DNA of 24,744 nt from Tidjanibacter sp. GTDB taxonomy: Bacteria > Bacteroidota > Bacteroidia > Bacteroidales > Rikenellaceae. Where the stretch lies: the NCBI GenBank assembly GCA_017379955.1, contig JAFNVE010000096.1, positions 1 through 24,744 of the forward strand, given 5' to 3'. This document shows positions 7,368 through 16,014 of the stretch, piece by piece. Positions within the stretch are counted from its first letter, which is position 1. Each line of letters opens with the position of its first letter. A program made the translations under genes and the position numbers. Below the pieces are notes generated by a model. The model was given only the letters and a program-made list of their open reading frames with translations. It was not told the origin of the DNA and searched no databases.

Positions 7368-8486
7368 GTGAAAAGAGATTTCGCATATAGTATCCGTGCA
7401 ACATTTGTTGCAATGTTGGCTCTCAGCCTCCTCGCTTGCAAACCCAAGCCTAAGGATGATGACAAACTCGATCCTCGTGTTAAGTTCCTGAGTTATGCAG
7501 AGTCCTATCCCGAAGATGGTGGTCTGGTAAGTCTGCCCGTCAGAATCTACGATGTTGACGAGAAGGACTTCCCCGTAACCGTTACCTTCTCCATCAAGCC
7601 TTACAACAATGTTGTTGTAGATGAGTGGATTGCATTGCAGGACAAGGGCAACTATACCGTAACTTTCGAGAAAGGCTCATCGGTTGCACCTATCTATTTC
7701 TATATAATTAACAACGAAGAGTTGCAGACAGAGGTACCCGCAATCGAGTTCACTCTCGAATCGACCAGCACCCCCGCTGCACCTCTTGCAAAGCCTAACT
7801 ATACCATCATCCGTATCACCGACGACGAGAAGGCTCCTCGTGTAGCATCGGGTCAGTACGACGCTCGCTACACACTCCCTGCCGAGGTTGAGGCTACTCG
7901 TGAGGAGAGCGGCTACTTCCCTCTCACCATTGCCAAGACAGGCAAGTATGAGTATGTGGCCTATGGTTGGATGGGTCTGAATCGCCCCCGCTTGGTTGGT
8001 ACTTTCGACCCCGAGGCTAAGACTCTCACCTTTGATGGTACCGACTACGATATGAGCACCGACGAGGCGAAGGTGTCGGCATTTGGCAAGGCATACTACT
8101 ATAACGACTTGGAGATGAAGGAGGTACTTGTATTCCGTGGCTCAGGCTCGGATGGCAAGGGCGCAATCGTACTCAATACAGACGAGATTGGCGTGGATGA
8201 GGTTGGTTATATAACCACCGCCGCCTCTACCGCAAGCTTCGATATCCACGTACACAACGCCGAGAATAAGTTGCCTGGTGAGTTCCTGGGCCTCTACGAT
8301 CAGATGCCCGAGGGTGCAGCCTTCAAGCACAAGACTGTAATCGACGAGGAGAAGTACGAGGAGGAGGATATGGAGAACGACCCCACTACCAATGAGAATC
8401 AGGAGGTTATGAGCCGTTCGCTCAAAGCAATCGCCAACCCCGCCGGCCTTATCGAGATTGCTGAACCCTTTACGGTAGTTGAGTAA
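7368..8486 (+). CDS. Lipoprotein of unknown function, related to the SusCD-linked lipoprotein at 17589
   Basis: A 372-residue exported lipoprotein. The signal peptide MKRDFAYSIR... ends in the lipobox LLAC with Cys24, followed by a charged KPKPKDDDK spacer, as in surface-anchored Bacteroidota lipoproteins. Residues about 38-150 look like a beta-sandwich of Calx-beta/DUF4843 style: VKFLSYAE, GGLVSLPVRI, VTVTFSIKP, VTFEKGSS, IEFTLES, IIRITDDE. The same pattern of blocks occurs in the third gene of the SusCD operon. The C-terminal half has repeated Gly/Tyr beta patterns and an acidic stretch (about 325-350). The start is GTG; no ATG would keep the signal peptide. It stands alone between a palindrome-controlled promoter and a bidirectional terminator. 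Function unknown. Confidence 0.75.
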   Translation: MKRDFAYSIRATFVAMLALSLLACKPKPKDDDKLDPRVKFLSYAESYPEDGGLVSLPVRIYDVDEKDFPVTVTFSIKPYNNVVVDEWIALQDKGNYTVTFEKGSSVAPIYFYIINNEELQTEVPAIEFTLESTSTPAAPLAKPNYTIIRITDDEKAPRVASGQYDARYTLPAEVEATREESGYFPLTIAKTGKYEYVAYGWMGLNRPRLVGTFDPEAKTLTFDGTDYDMSTDEAKVSAFGKAYYYNDLEMKEVLVFRGSGSDGKGAIVLNTDEIGVDEVGYITTAASTASFDIHVHNAENKLPGEFLGLYDQMPEGAAFKHKTVIDEEKYEEEDMENDPTTNENQEVMSRSLKAIANPAGLIEIAEPFTVVE

Positions 8487-8508
8487 CCAATATTTAGCAC
8501 AAAGCATA

Positions 8509-8544
8509 AATAAAGCCGACTAGTATGAACTAGTCGGCTTTATT
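8509..8544. terminator. Bidirectional terminator between the orphan lipoprotein and clpX
   Basis: A perfect 16-bp stem (8509-8524 with 8529-8544) encloses the loop ATGA. A-rich bases on the left and T-rich bases on the right let it serve both converging genes. Confidence 0.85.
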
Positions 8545-8588
8545 ATTATAACTCCTAAACCAGAGTGGATATAAAAGATTTATTTCAA

Positions 8589-8675
8589 GGCTTTCGCAGA
8601 CGAGTCGAGCGGAGTTTACTGAGCGTAAATGAGCATCGACGAGTCAAGAGTAACGCAGAAATTGGCTTTTATATA
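8589..8675. repeat. REP-like 3'-UTR element after clpX
   Basis: The stretch between the clpX stop codon and the terminator contains a core GGAGTTTACTGAGCGTAAAT, which can form a short hairpin, flanked by two GACGAGTC copies and by GGCTTT at both ends. The 11-mer GCGTAAATGAG (8623-8633) and the surrounding order of motifs recur after cysS at 23271-23364. Both copies lie in the transcribed 3' region of a minus-strand gene, in the same orientation. No coding potential seen. Confidence 0.6.
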
Positions 8676-8680
8676 CGCTC

Positions 8681-9946
8681 CTACGATGCTTTCAAAACGG
8701 AAGGATTAGCCTCAATTCGCTCCTTCGCATACTCCAACTTCACACGGAAGGTCTTGCACTTCTGCGAGGGGATGTCGAACATTGCGTCAGTCATAATTGC
8801 CTCGCAAATCGAGCGCAAGCCACGCGCACCCAGGCGGAACTCCACGGCCTTGTCAACAATGTAGTCGAGCACATCATCATCAAACGAGAGTTTCACACCA
8901 TCCAGAGCGAAGAGTGCCTCGTACTGCTTAACGATGGCGTTCTTAGGCTCAGTGAGAATTGAGCGCAAAGCGGTCTTATCCAGAGGGTTGAGATATGTCA
9001 GCACGGGCAGACGACCCACAATCTCAGGAATCAGACCAAACGAGCGCAGGTCGGCAGGAGTGATATACTGCATAAGGTTTGAGCGGTCGTACTCGCGCAC
9101 CGAAGAGTTGCGATAACCGATAGCACGGCTACCAAGTCGGTCGGAGATACGTTTCTCGATACCATCGAAAGCACCGCCGCAGACAAAGAGGATATTCGAG
9201 GTATTGACCTGAATAAACTTCTGCTCAGGGTGCTTGCGACCGCCCTGAGGAGGCACATTGACCACCGTACCCTCCAAAATCTTGAGCAATGCCTGCTGCA
9301 CACCCTCACCCGACACATCGCGAGTGATTGAGGGGTTGTCGCTCTTGCGCGCAATCTTGTCCACCTCGTCGATAAAGACAATACCACGCTCGGCGAGAGC
9401 CACATCGTAGTCGGCAGCCTGTAAGAGGCGCGAGAGGATACTCTCCACATCCTCACCCACATAGCCCGCCTCAGTAAGCACGGTAGCATCTACAATGGTG
9501 AAGGGGACTTTGAGAAGGCGGGCAATGGTACGCGCCAAGAGTGTCTTGCCGGTACCCGTCTCGCCTACCATAATGATATTCGACTTCTCAATCTCAACAT
9601 CGTTGCTCTGCTCACCTGCGCCCTTTTGGAGTGCGAGGATACGCTTGTAGTGGTTGTAGACAGCCACAGCCAGGGTCTTCTTTGCAGAGTCCTGACCGAT
9701 GACATATTTATCTAAAAACTCCTTAATCTCTGCGGGTTTCAGCAGTTCATCTGCCGAAAGACCTGCCACCGCTACGGGCTTTGTCTTGGCAGAGGCATTG
9801 CGCTCCTCGGCCAAAGCCATATAACCGCGCTCGATGCACTGGTCGCAGATATTAGCACCCTCCTCGCCTGCAAAGAGAACGCCTACCTCCGTAGCAGGCA
9901 GACCGCAGAAGGAGCAGTGCTCTACATTTTTTCTATTGTTACTCAT
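8681..9946 (-). CDS. clpX: ATP-dependent Clp protease ATP-binding subunit ClpX
   Basis: ClpX is the hexameric AAA+ unfoldase that recognises tagged substrates and feeds them into ClpP. The 421-residue protein has the N-terminal C4 zinc-binding domain (Cys11, 14, 34, 37), Walker A GETGTGKT at 128-135, the pore-1 loop GYVGE (161-165), Walker B IVFIDEVD (about 189-196), the RKH loop (237-239) and the sensor-2 block LGARGLRS. The ClpP-docking loop reads IGY (276-278) rather than the IGF of Escherichia coli, a conservative aromatic change. The gene follows clpP by 11 bp on the same strand, so the pair is co-transcribed. Its 3' UTR carries the REP-like element and a strong terminator. Confidence 0.97.
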   Translation of the reverse strand: MSNNRKNVEHCSFCGLPATEVGVLFAGEEGANICDQCIERGYMALAEERNASAKTKPVAVAGLSADELLKPAEIKEFLDKYVIGQDSAKKTLAVAVYNHYKRILALQKGAGEQSNDVEIEKSNIIMVGETGTGKTLLARTIARLLKVPFTIVDATVLTEAGYVGEDVESILSRLLQAADYDVALAERGIVFIDEVDKIARKSDNPSITRDVSGEGVQQALLKILEGTVVNVPPQGGRKHPEQKFIQVNTSNILFVCGGAFDGIEKRISDRLGSRAIGYRNSSVREYDRSNLMQYITPADLRSFGLIPEIVGRLPVLTYLNPLDKTALRSILTEPKNAIVKQYEALFALDGVKLSFDDDVLDYIVDKAVEFRLGARGLRSICEAIMTDAMFDIPSQKCKTFRVKLEYAKERIEANPSVLKAS

Positions 9947-9957
9947 CTCTGTTTCAA

Positions 9958-10638
9958 TTACTTGATAGCCTTACGACTTGCACAAATCTCGTCAATCAGA
10001 CCATAGGAGCGTGCCTCCTCAGCCGAGAGCCAATAGTCGCGGTCGGCATTTTGTGCAATTTTCTTGTAACTAACGCCCGAGTGGTGAGCCAAAATCTCGT
10101 ACAACTCCTTCTTCAGTCGCAGAATCTCACGCGCTGTAATCTCAATATCGCTCGCCTGACCCTGCACACCGCCCATCGGCTGGTGAATCATCACTCGCGA
10201 GTGAGGCAGAGCCATACGGCGACCCTTGGTACCGGCAGCCAAGAGCACAGCCGCCATACTTGCCGCCATACCGGTACAGATTGTCGACACGTTGGGAGCA
10301 ATCAACTGCATAGTATCGTAGATACCCAAGCCTGCCGAGACACTACCGCCGGGGGAGTTGATATAGATTTGCACATCGCTCTCGGGGTCGTTGGACTCCA
10401 GGTAGAGCAGCTGTGCCTGTACAATGTTAGCCACATCGTCATCGATGGGCGCACCGAGGAAGATGATACGCTCCATCATCAGTCGCGAAAAAACATCCAT
10501 CGCCGCCACATTGAGTTTGCGCTCCTCGAGGATTGTGGGTGAAATGTAGGCAGCACTGATTTTGCTGTACGCATCGAGCACCGAGCTACTTACGCCGGGC
10601 TGTTCGATAGCAAATTTCTCAAAATCGCTTCTTTTCAT
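9958..10638 (-). CDS. clpP: ATP-dependent Clp protease proteolytic subunit ClpP
   Basis: ClpP is a self-compartmentalised serine protease that degrades proteins delivered by ClpX. The 226-residue protein holds the full triad: Ser127 in GMAASMAA, His152 in MIHQPMGG and Asp201 in [12 protein letters not shown], with spacings of 25 and 49 residues as in E. coli Clp[20 protein letters not shown] is also typical. About 30 extra N-terminal residues precede the conserved core and may be a propeptide. The start ATG lies 27 bp downstream of a -7 box on the minus strand. clpX follows at once, and tig precedes it with its own terminator between, giving the conserved tig-clpP-clpX order. Confidence 0.97.
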   Translation of the reverse strand: MKRSDFEKFAIEQPGVSSSVLDAYSKISAAYISPTILEERKLNVAAMDVFSRLMMERIIFLGAPIDDDVANIVQAQLLYLESNDPESDVQIYINSPGGSVSAGLGIYDTMQLIAPNVSTICTGMAASMAAVLLAAGTKGRRMALPHSRVMIHQPMGGVQGQASDIEITAREILRLKKELYEILAHHSGVSYKKIAQNADRDYWLSAEEARSYGLIDEICASRKAIK

Positions 10639-10664
10639 ATTATTTCACATTTTAAGTTTCCGCT

Positions 10665-10672
10665 CAAAGGTA
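10665..10672 (-). promoter_or_regulatory. Candidate -7 box for clpP-clpX
   Basis: The minus strand reads TACCTTTG, a TAnnTTTG match, 27 bp before the clpP ATG. No clear -33 TTTG at the normal distance. Confidence 0.5.
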
Positions 10673-10756
10673 ACAAATTAGGTTGGATTTTTAAACTCCT
10701 GTAGTCAAACTATACGACTCTTAGCCTGAAACCTCCGAACAAAAATCCGAAAAAGA

Positions 10757-10781
10757 TACCCGACACTCACTGCGTCGGGTA
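10757..10781 (-). terminator. Probable terminator of tig
   Basis: TACCCGAC (757-764) and GTCGGGTA (774-781) form an 8-bp stem. Read on the minus strand it is followed by ATCTTTTT. It lies about 115 bp after the tig stop. Closer to the stop, GATTTC and GAAATC at about 10859-10886 can form another stem. The rest of 10639-10897 is AT-rich sequence with no visible gene. Confidence 0.65.
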
Positions 10782-10897
10782 CCCAATCTGTTATGCATTT
10801 CTCATACCACTAACAGTACGAGCCTATACCTATTATATAATAAAACATATTAGCGGGTGATTTCAACGCACGCCGAAATCGCCGCCCGTGGGATGTT

Positions 10898-12244
10898 TTA
10901 CTTCTTAGCCTTCTTTGCAGCAGCCTTCTCCAGCACCTTAGCCAGGTCGTCGCTGTTTACGCTCTTCTTCGACACGCCAACCATAGGCTCGATAACGTCG
11001 AGTACCTTGCGCTCGTAGAGTTTGTCGAGCACCTTGTTAGCCTCCTGCTTGTTCGAGAGAATCTGCTTAGCGTAGTTGGTGAGCATCTCGTCGCCGATGT
11101 TGAGCATACCGTACTGAGCGAACTGAGCAGCAGCCAGAGCCTTAGCCTCGTTGTTCATATCCTCCTCGGTAACGGTGATGTTGTTCTCCTTCACGAAGTG
11201 CTTCTGGATGGTGCTCCACTTCATCATCTGAACGAAGCCCTCGAAGTCCTTCTCAATCTCCTCCATAGTGTACTTACCCTCGTTGATTACGAGCAACCAA
11301 CGCTTGAGGAAATCCTCGGGAAGAGTGAGGTTTGCCTTCTCGATAACGAACTCGCGGAGGTCGTTAGCGAAGATATAGTCGCTCTCCGACTTCATCTCAG
11401 CAGCAATCTGCTTGTCGATGAACTTCTCGAACTCCTCTGCGCTCTTCACCTCGCCACCGGGGAAAGCCTCCTTGAAGAACTCCTCGGTAAGCTCAGGAGC
11501 AGCAAACTTGCGAATCTGAGTGATAATCATATTGAACTCGGGCTTAACCTCAGCAAGCTCCTCAGCTTTTACGCCGAGTACTGCAGCACGCTGCTGCTCA
11601 GTAGGATAGAGCTCGTTTACATTGACAATCATCTGATCGCCAACCTTCTTACCCATAAAGGGCTTGCGAGCCTCCTCGCTCATCGAGATCAGACCAACGT
11701 AAGCATCCTTCACCTCAATCTCGCCGTTGTTAAGCTCTACGCTGAGTGCCTCGTCCGAGGTAACAGCCTCTACGTCAACGAGCTTGCCGTAACGGTTGAG
11801 ATAGTTGGCACGGAAACCCTCGCGCATCTCGTCTGCGGGCTTGATATTGTAGCGAGTGAGCTTCTCCTTGGGGTCGAACTCAATCTTCACCTCGGGAGCA
11901 AGACCCAACTCGAATACGAAGTCGTGGTCGGTGTTGTTATCGAAGTCGAAAGCACCCTGCTCGTCGCTGGGGAGCACGTCGCCCATATAGTCGATGTTCT
12001 CTTTCTCGATGTAGTCGAAGCAGCTGTCCGAAGCCAACTTGTAGGCGGTCTCAGCCACAACGCCCTTGCGGTACATCTTGTTAATCAACGACATAGGCAC
12101 CATACCGGGGCGGAAGCCGGGCATCTGTGCTTTGCGCTTGTAGTCGCGCAATTTCTTCTCAACGTCAGCAGCATAGTCAGCCTGCTCAACTGTTACTTTG
12201 ATGAGAGCTGTCTGGTTCTCTCTGTTTTCTCTTACGATTTTCAT
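10898..12244 (-). CDS. tig: Trigger factor (ribosome-associated chaperone)
   Basis: Trigger factor binds near the ribosomal exit tunnel and shields nascent chains. The 448-residue product is of usual length. Its N-terminal ribosome-binding domain has the signature GFRPGMVP at about 43-50. The middle PPIase-like region (about 150-245) is weakly conserved, as common in Bacteroidota. The C-terminal part is helical and highly charged, ending in a Lys/Ala tail (KAAAKKAKK). The start ATG follows a minus-strand -7 box at 12295-12302 by about 50 bp, with an A-rich leader and no Shine-Dalgarno sequence. It lies upstream of clpP-clpX, coupling de novo folding and degradation in one locus. Confidence 0.93.
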   Translation of the reverse strand: MKIVRENRENQTALIKVTVEQADYAADVEKKLRDYKRKAQMPGFRPGMVPMSLINKMYRKGVVAETAYKLASDSCFDYIEKENIDYMGDVLPSDEQGAFDFDNNTDHDFVFELGLAPEVKIEFDPKEKLTRYNIKPADEMREGFRANYLNRYGKLVDVEAVTSDEALSVELNNGEIEVKDAYVGLISMSEEARKPFMGKKVGDQMIVNVNELYPTEQQRAAVLGVKAEELAEVKPEFNMIITQIRKFAAPELTEEFFKEAFPGGEVKSAEEFEKFIDKQIAAEMKSESDYIFANDLREFVIEKANLTLPEDFLKRWLLVINEGKYTMEEIEKDFEGFVQMMKWSTIQKHFVKENNITVTEEDMNNEAKALAAAQFAQYGMLNIGDEMLTNYAKQILSNKQEANKVLDKLYERKVLDVIEPMVGVSKKSVNSDDLAKVLEKAAAKKAKK

Positions 12245-12294
12245 ATCTTATTGTCTATTTGTTAGTTGCACAATCCGAGCCAAAAATTGGCGTG

Positions 12295-12302
12295 CAAAGA
12301 TA
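12295..12302 (-). promoter_or_regulatory. Candidate -7 box for tig
   Basis: The minus strand reads TATCTTTG, matching TAnnTTTG, 50 bp before the tig ATG. It is divergent from the long upstream region of the SusC gene. Confidence 0.5.
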
Positions 12303-13025
12303 CACATTTTTCTCTGGTTTTCGCACCTATACCTTATATTTATTTTAAAAAGGCGATTTTTCGGGCGGAAATTGGTGTTAAAATTTCAACACGGGCAATA
12401 AAAACAGCGATAATTTTCACAACCCCGAAAAGAGTGTTTTTTGTATTGAAAAAAATCATTATCTTGCATCATCTTTTCGGCCCGATTGGGCGTACTTTTC
12501 GGACAGAAAAGGGGTAAAAATAGGGATTAAAAAGGAACTTCCCGACAGTAGCAAGTTACAATTTGTAACTTTTAAGCGGGGAGTAGATTACAGGTTTAGG
12601 TTGGTTTTATCTGATTTAGGGACAATTTATCGTTCCTTCGGGTAATGAGGCATTGCTCACCCCCACCAAGTGACATAAACAGGGAAAAGGGTGGCTCTAA
12701 AAAATTATTTTACCTTCCAATAAATTGTAATCAACCCATTTTGAAATGGTTATATTTTGTAGTGAATTTCACTGCTAATGTCATATTTTATAACACCGCG
12801 TGTATTTTTGCTCGAAATTATTTGGAAAATTAAACCAAACCACCTATTTTTACGCACCTATTGCCCCGCCTCAAACGCCCCAAAAGCGGCTGAGTCGGGT
12901 TACGATTTGAAAGAAAAATAACCAGTATAGAGGCGCCGTGAGGCACCGACAGACTATAAACTACAAAGCTGAAAAACTGAAAAACTACAAAACAACTAAT
13001 TATTTAACAACTAAAAATTAATCGT
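12303..13025. promoter_or_regulatory. Gene-free regulatory region upstream of the SusC-like gene
   Basis: No plausible gene; the short frames here lack any family signal. Visible structure: CCGAAAAG (12425-12432), its complement CTTTTCGG at 12473-12480 and again at 12495-12502 (22 bp apart, with a GCCC/GGGC hairpin between); a perfect 19-bp palindrome AAGTTACAA-T-TTGTAACTT (12553-12571) with CCCG/CGGG outside; CCATTT-TG-AAATGG (12736-12749); AGTGAATTTCACT (12761-12773); a stem-loop 12865-12899 (8 of 9 pairs); and an A-rich leader with repeats of CTGAAAAA before the ATG. A candidate -7 box is at 12803-12810. No long flanking inverted repeats of a promoter-inversion system were found. Confidence 0.5.
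12803..12810 (+). promoter_or_regulatory. Candidate -7 box for the SusCD operon
   Basis: TATTTTTG is the only exact TAnnTTTG match I noticed on the plus strand in this region. It would give a leader of about 210 nt containing the stem-loop at 12865-12899. No -33 TTTG is present, so this is tentative. Confidence 0.3.
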
Positions 13026-15992
13026 ATGAGAAAATTTGTACTATCAATTTGTGCAGTTCTGATGTGCGGTTTGGCCGTTGCTCAGAACGTGCGAGTATCG
13101 GGTACGATTAGCGACAGTGACGGACACGCCCTGATTGGTGCGTCTGTTGAGGTTAAGGGTAATGCCAACCTTGGTACTGTTGCATTGGACGGTGGTGAGT
13201 ACACCATTTCTGTTCCTAGCAGCGCAACGCTGATTTTCTCCTATATGGGTATGGTACCTCAGGAGATTGCAGTGGGTGGCCGCACCAAGATTGACGTGGT
13301 GATGGTTGCTGACGCTCATCAGGTTCAGGACGTAGTCGTTATTGGTTACGGTTCGGGTGTTGCTGCTGAGTCTGTTGTGGGCTCGGTAAGTAGCGTTGCA
13401 AGCCAGAAGCTGGCTAACACTCCCGTGGCTAACGTGGCTGACGTTCTTCAGGGTAAGATTCCCGGTATGCAGGTCTTCACCTCGTCGGGTGAGCCTACCG
13501 CCGGATCGCAGATGTTCGTTCGTGGTGTATCTTCGATGAACGCTGACACCGATCCTCTTTACATTTTGGACGGTACTCCCGTATCGGCTAGCGTATTCCG
13601 TAACTTGAACGCAAACGATATCGAGAGCATCACTCTGTTGAAGGATGCTGCTTCGACTTCGATTTACGGTTCGCGTGCTGCAAACGGTGTACTTTACATC
13701 ACTACCAAGAAGGGTCGCACCGGTATGGAGCCTGTTATCAAGATTCAGTATCAGGGTGGTTTCTCGACTATGGTTGAGAACAAGAACTTTGAGCTTATGA
13801 ACTCGGCTGAGCAGATTCAGTTCGAGGAGATGCTCTATCCCAACTTGCTTACTGATCCCGCTTGGTTGACCAAGAAGGAGTACATCTTGCGTAACAACTT
13901 CAACTTCGACTGGAAGAGCTATGCATATTCGCAGAACGCAGCTGTAACCGGTATCGACGCATCAGTAACTGGTGCTACCAACAACACCACTTACTACATC
14001 TCGGCTGGTTATATGGATACTGAGGGTATTGCTCCCCGTTCGGGCAACACTCGTTACTCGTTCCGTACCAACATCGATGCTAAGATTCGCGATTGGTTCA
14101 AGATGGGTACCAACGTAAACCTTACTTACGCTGACTATCAGACTTCGGTAACCGGTTGGGATGTTAACAGTGTTGACGGTCTGGTTTATGGTCAGGCTCC
14201 CTACAACGCTCCTTATGAGATGATTTTCAAGGAGGACGGTACTATTGAGTTGGGCGAAGAGCTCGACTACTTCGATTGGGCAGGTTTCCGTAACCCCTAC
14301 TACTATTACGAGAAGTTCCCCACCAAGAACAACCGTATTAGCCTTTCGGGTAGTGTTTACGAGGAGATTTCTCCTATCCAGGGTCTGACCCTCCGTGCTA
14401 CTCAGGCTATCGACGCATCGGACACTCGCGGTAGCTCGTGGCGTTTGCCGAGTTTCGATGGAGCACTGCATAACGGTCAGCGTGCTGAGTCGTTCTCGCG
14501 TTACTATCAGCTCACTTCGTCGAACACCGCTGAGTACAAGTTCGATCTTGGTGACAATCACTTCACCTTCTTGGCTGGTCACGAGTCGATTGTAGGCCAC
14601 AGCAATGCTTTCGGTGCAAGAATCTCGGGTATTACCGACGATCGTCTGACTATGATGAGCGCAGGTACCGCTTCGACTGCTGAAATCACAAGCCACACAA
14701 TGGTTGACGAGGTAAGCAACTCGTTCTTCGGCCGCGTAAACTACGCTTATGGCAACCGTTACCACATCGACGCATCGTTGCGTACTGATGGTAGCTCGGT
14801 ATTTGGTCGCAACGCTCGTTGGGCAACATTCTGGTCGATTGGTGGTATGTGGAATATCAAGAATGAGGACTTTATGCTCAACGCAGACAAGGTTAACGAC
14901 CTCCGTCTCCGCGTAAGTTACGGTACCACCGGTAACTCGGGTATTGGTAACTATATCGCTTACGGTACTATCGGTACCGGTCCCAACTACAACAACTTGG
15001 CAGGTACTACCATTGGTAACCCCGCTAACCACGACCTTACTTGGGAGACTGTTACCACCGCTAACTTGGGTGTAACTGCTCGCTTGTTCAGCCGCGCTTC
15101 GGTTGAGGTTGATGTTTACAACCGTGTTACTTCGAATATGTTAATGGATGTTCCCTACTCGGCTTCGACTGGTTATAGCTCGGGTTATGGTAACGTAGGT
15201 AAGTTGTCGAACACCGGTTTCGAGTTGCAGGCAAGCTACGACCTCGTACAGCGTCCCGATATGTTGTGGACTGTTTATGGTAACGTTGCTTACAACCACA
15301 ACGAGATTATCGAGCTCTACAACGGTATTCAGGAGTTCGTTGACGGTGGTACTGGTTTGAAATATGCTGTTGGTCACGCAGTAGGTGAGTTCACCGGCGT
15401 TCACTTCGTACGCGTAGATCCTCGTGATGGTATGCCCGTATGGTTGGATAAGAACGGTAACGAGACCAAGCAGTACAGCGACGCTAACGAGAACTGGCTC
15501 AATATGAACTACAACGCTGACTGGTCGGGTGGTTTCGGTACTTCGTTTACCTGGAAGGGCTTCACTGCAAGCGCTGACTTCTCGTGGGTTGGTGAGCGTT
15601 GGATGTGGTTGAACGAGAAGTACTACACTGCAAACGTTAACTTCGGTGATACAGGTCAGACTCGTTATGAGAAGCGACTGCTCAATATGTGGCAGAAGCC
15701 CGGTGATGTAACCGATATTCCTCGTGCGTTTACTCCCTTCAACTTCGACTCGACTGTTTATAGCAACGCAGCATTCTTGCGTCTGAAGAACGTAACTTTG
15801 TCGTATAACGTTCCCGAGAACTTGCTCAACAAGACCGGTTTCGTTAAGGGTGCACGTATCTTCGCTATCGGTCGTAACCTGTTGACCTTCACCAATTACC
15901 TCGGTTTCGACCCCGAGTTCTTCAATAATGGTTCGCAGGGTTCGTACCCCGGTACTCGTCAGTACACCTTTGGTGTTGAACTCACTTTCTAA
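13026..15992 (+). CDS. SusC/RagA-type TonB-dependent outer-membrane receptor
   Basis: A 988-residue outer-membrane transporter that forms a complex with a SusD-type lipoprotein and imports oligomers (glycans or peptides) with TonB energy. Seen in order: signal peptide (MRKFVLSICAV to about VAQ), a carboxypeptidase-regulatory-like beta-sandwich (about 23-95: VRVSGTISD, GASVEVKG, GTVALDG, LIFSYMGM), a TonB-box-like DVVVIGYG (102-109), the plug domain (about 113-230: GKIPGMQVF, FVRGVSS, YILDGTPV, SIYGSRAANGVLYITTKKG) and a long beta-barrel ending in YTFGVELTF. No STN domain, so no sign of direct anti-sigma signalling. Codon use is strongly biased (GGT, GCT, AAC, TCG), suggesting high expression. 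First gene of a three-gene operon. Substrate cannot be deduced. Confidence 0.95.
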   Translation: MRKFVLSICAVLMCGLAVAQNVRVSGTISDSDGHALIGASVEVKGNANLGTVALDGGEYTISVPSSATLIFSYMGMVPQEIAVGGRTKIDVVMVADAHQVQDVVVIGYGSGVAAESVVGSVSSVASQKLANTPVANVADVLQGKIPGMQVFTSSGEPTAGSQMFVRGVSSMNADTDPLYILDGTPVSASVFRNLNANDIESITLLKDAASTSIYGSRAANGVLYITTKKGRTGMEPVIKIQYQGGFSTMVENKNFELMNSAEQIQFEEMLYPNLLTDPAWLTKKEYILRNNFNFDWKSYAYSQNAAVTGIDASVTGATNNTTYYISAGYMDTEGIAPRSGNTRYSFRTNIDAKIRDWFKMGTNVNLTYADYQTSVTGWDVNSVDGLVYGQAPYNAPYEMIFKEDGTIELGEELDYFDWAGFRNPYYYYEKFPTKNNRISLSGSVYEEISPIQGLTLRATQAIDASDTRGSSWRLPSFDGALHNGQRAESFSRYYQLTSSNTAEYKFDLGDNHFTFLAGHESIVGHSNAFGARISGITDDRLTMMSAGTASTAEITSHTMVDEVSNSFFGRVNYAYGNRYHIDASLRTDGSSVFGRNARWATFWSIGGMWNIKNEDFMLNADKVNDLRLRVSYGTTGNSGIGNYIAYGTIGTGPNYNNLAGTTIGNPANHDLTWETVTTANLGVTARLFSRASVEVDVYNRVTSNMLMDVPYSASTGYSSGYGNVGKLSNTGFELQASYDLVQRPDMLWTVYGNVAYNHNEIIELYNGIQEFVDGGTGLKYAVGHAVGEFTGVHFVRVDPRDGMPVWLDKNGNETKQYSDANENWLNMNYNADWSGGFGTSFTWKGFTASADFSWVGERWMWLNEKYYTANVNFGDTGQTRYEKRLLNMWQKPGDVTDIPRAFTPFNFDSTVYSNAAFLRLKNVTLSYNVPENLLNKTGFVKGARIFAIGRNLLTFTNYLGFDPEFFNNGSQGSYPGTRQYTFGVELTF

Positions 15993-16000
15993 TCACTAAT

Positions 16001-16006
16001 AAGGAG
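16001..16006 (+). promoter_or_regulatory. Shine-Dalgarno-like site before the SusD gene
   Basis: AAGGAG lies 8 nt before the SusD ATG within the 22-bp SusC-SusD gap. Most genes here have no such site, so it stands out. Confidence 0.5.
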
Positions 16007-16014
16007 ATAAGACT

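Noticed and set aside
8681..9946. IGY instead of IGF in the ClpP-docking loop of ClpX as a sign of altered partnership
   Set aside because: A conservative aromatic change, and clpP with a complete catalytic triad is next door; probably normal for the phylum.
10825..10836. Shared 12-mer TATACCTATTAT after tig and after tkt (22219-22230)
   Set aside because: A 12-bp match in AT-rich spacers is expected by chance in a window of this size, and the orientation relative to the genes differs.
12303..13025. Possible invertible promoter (phase variation) upstream of the SusC gene
   Set aside because: Only short inverted pairs were seen (8-bp CTTTTCGG; a weak pair near 12591 and 12830). No long flanking repeats and no recombinase gene nearby.
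13962..15032. Long minus-strand frame inside the SusC gene, and similar ones opposite susD (15982-17031), manC and tig
   Set aside because: All mirror strongly biased coding sequence and encode low-complexity products without motifs; they are shadows.
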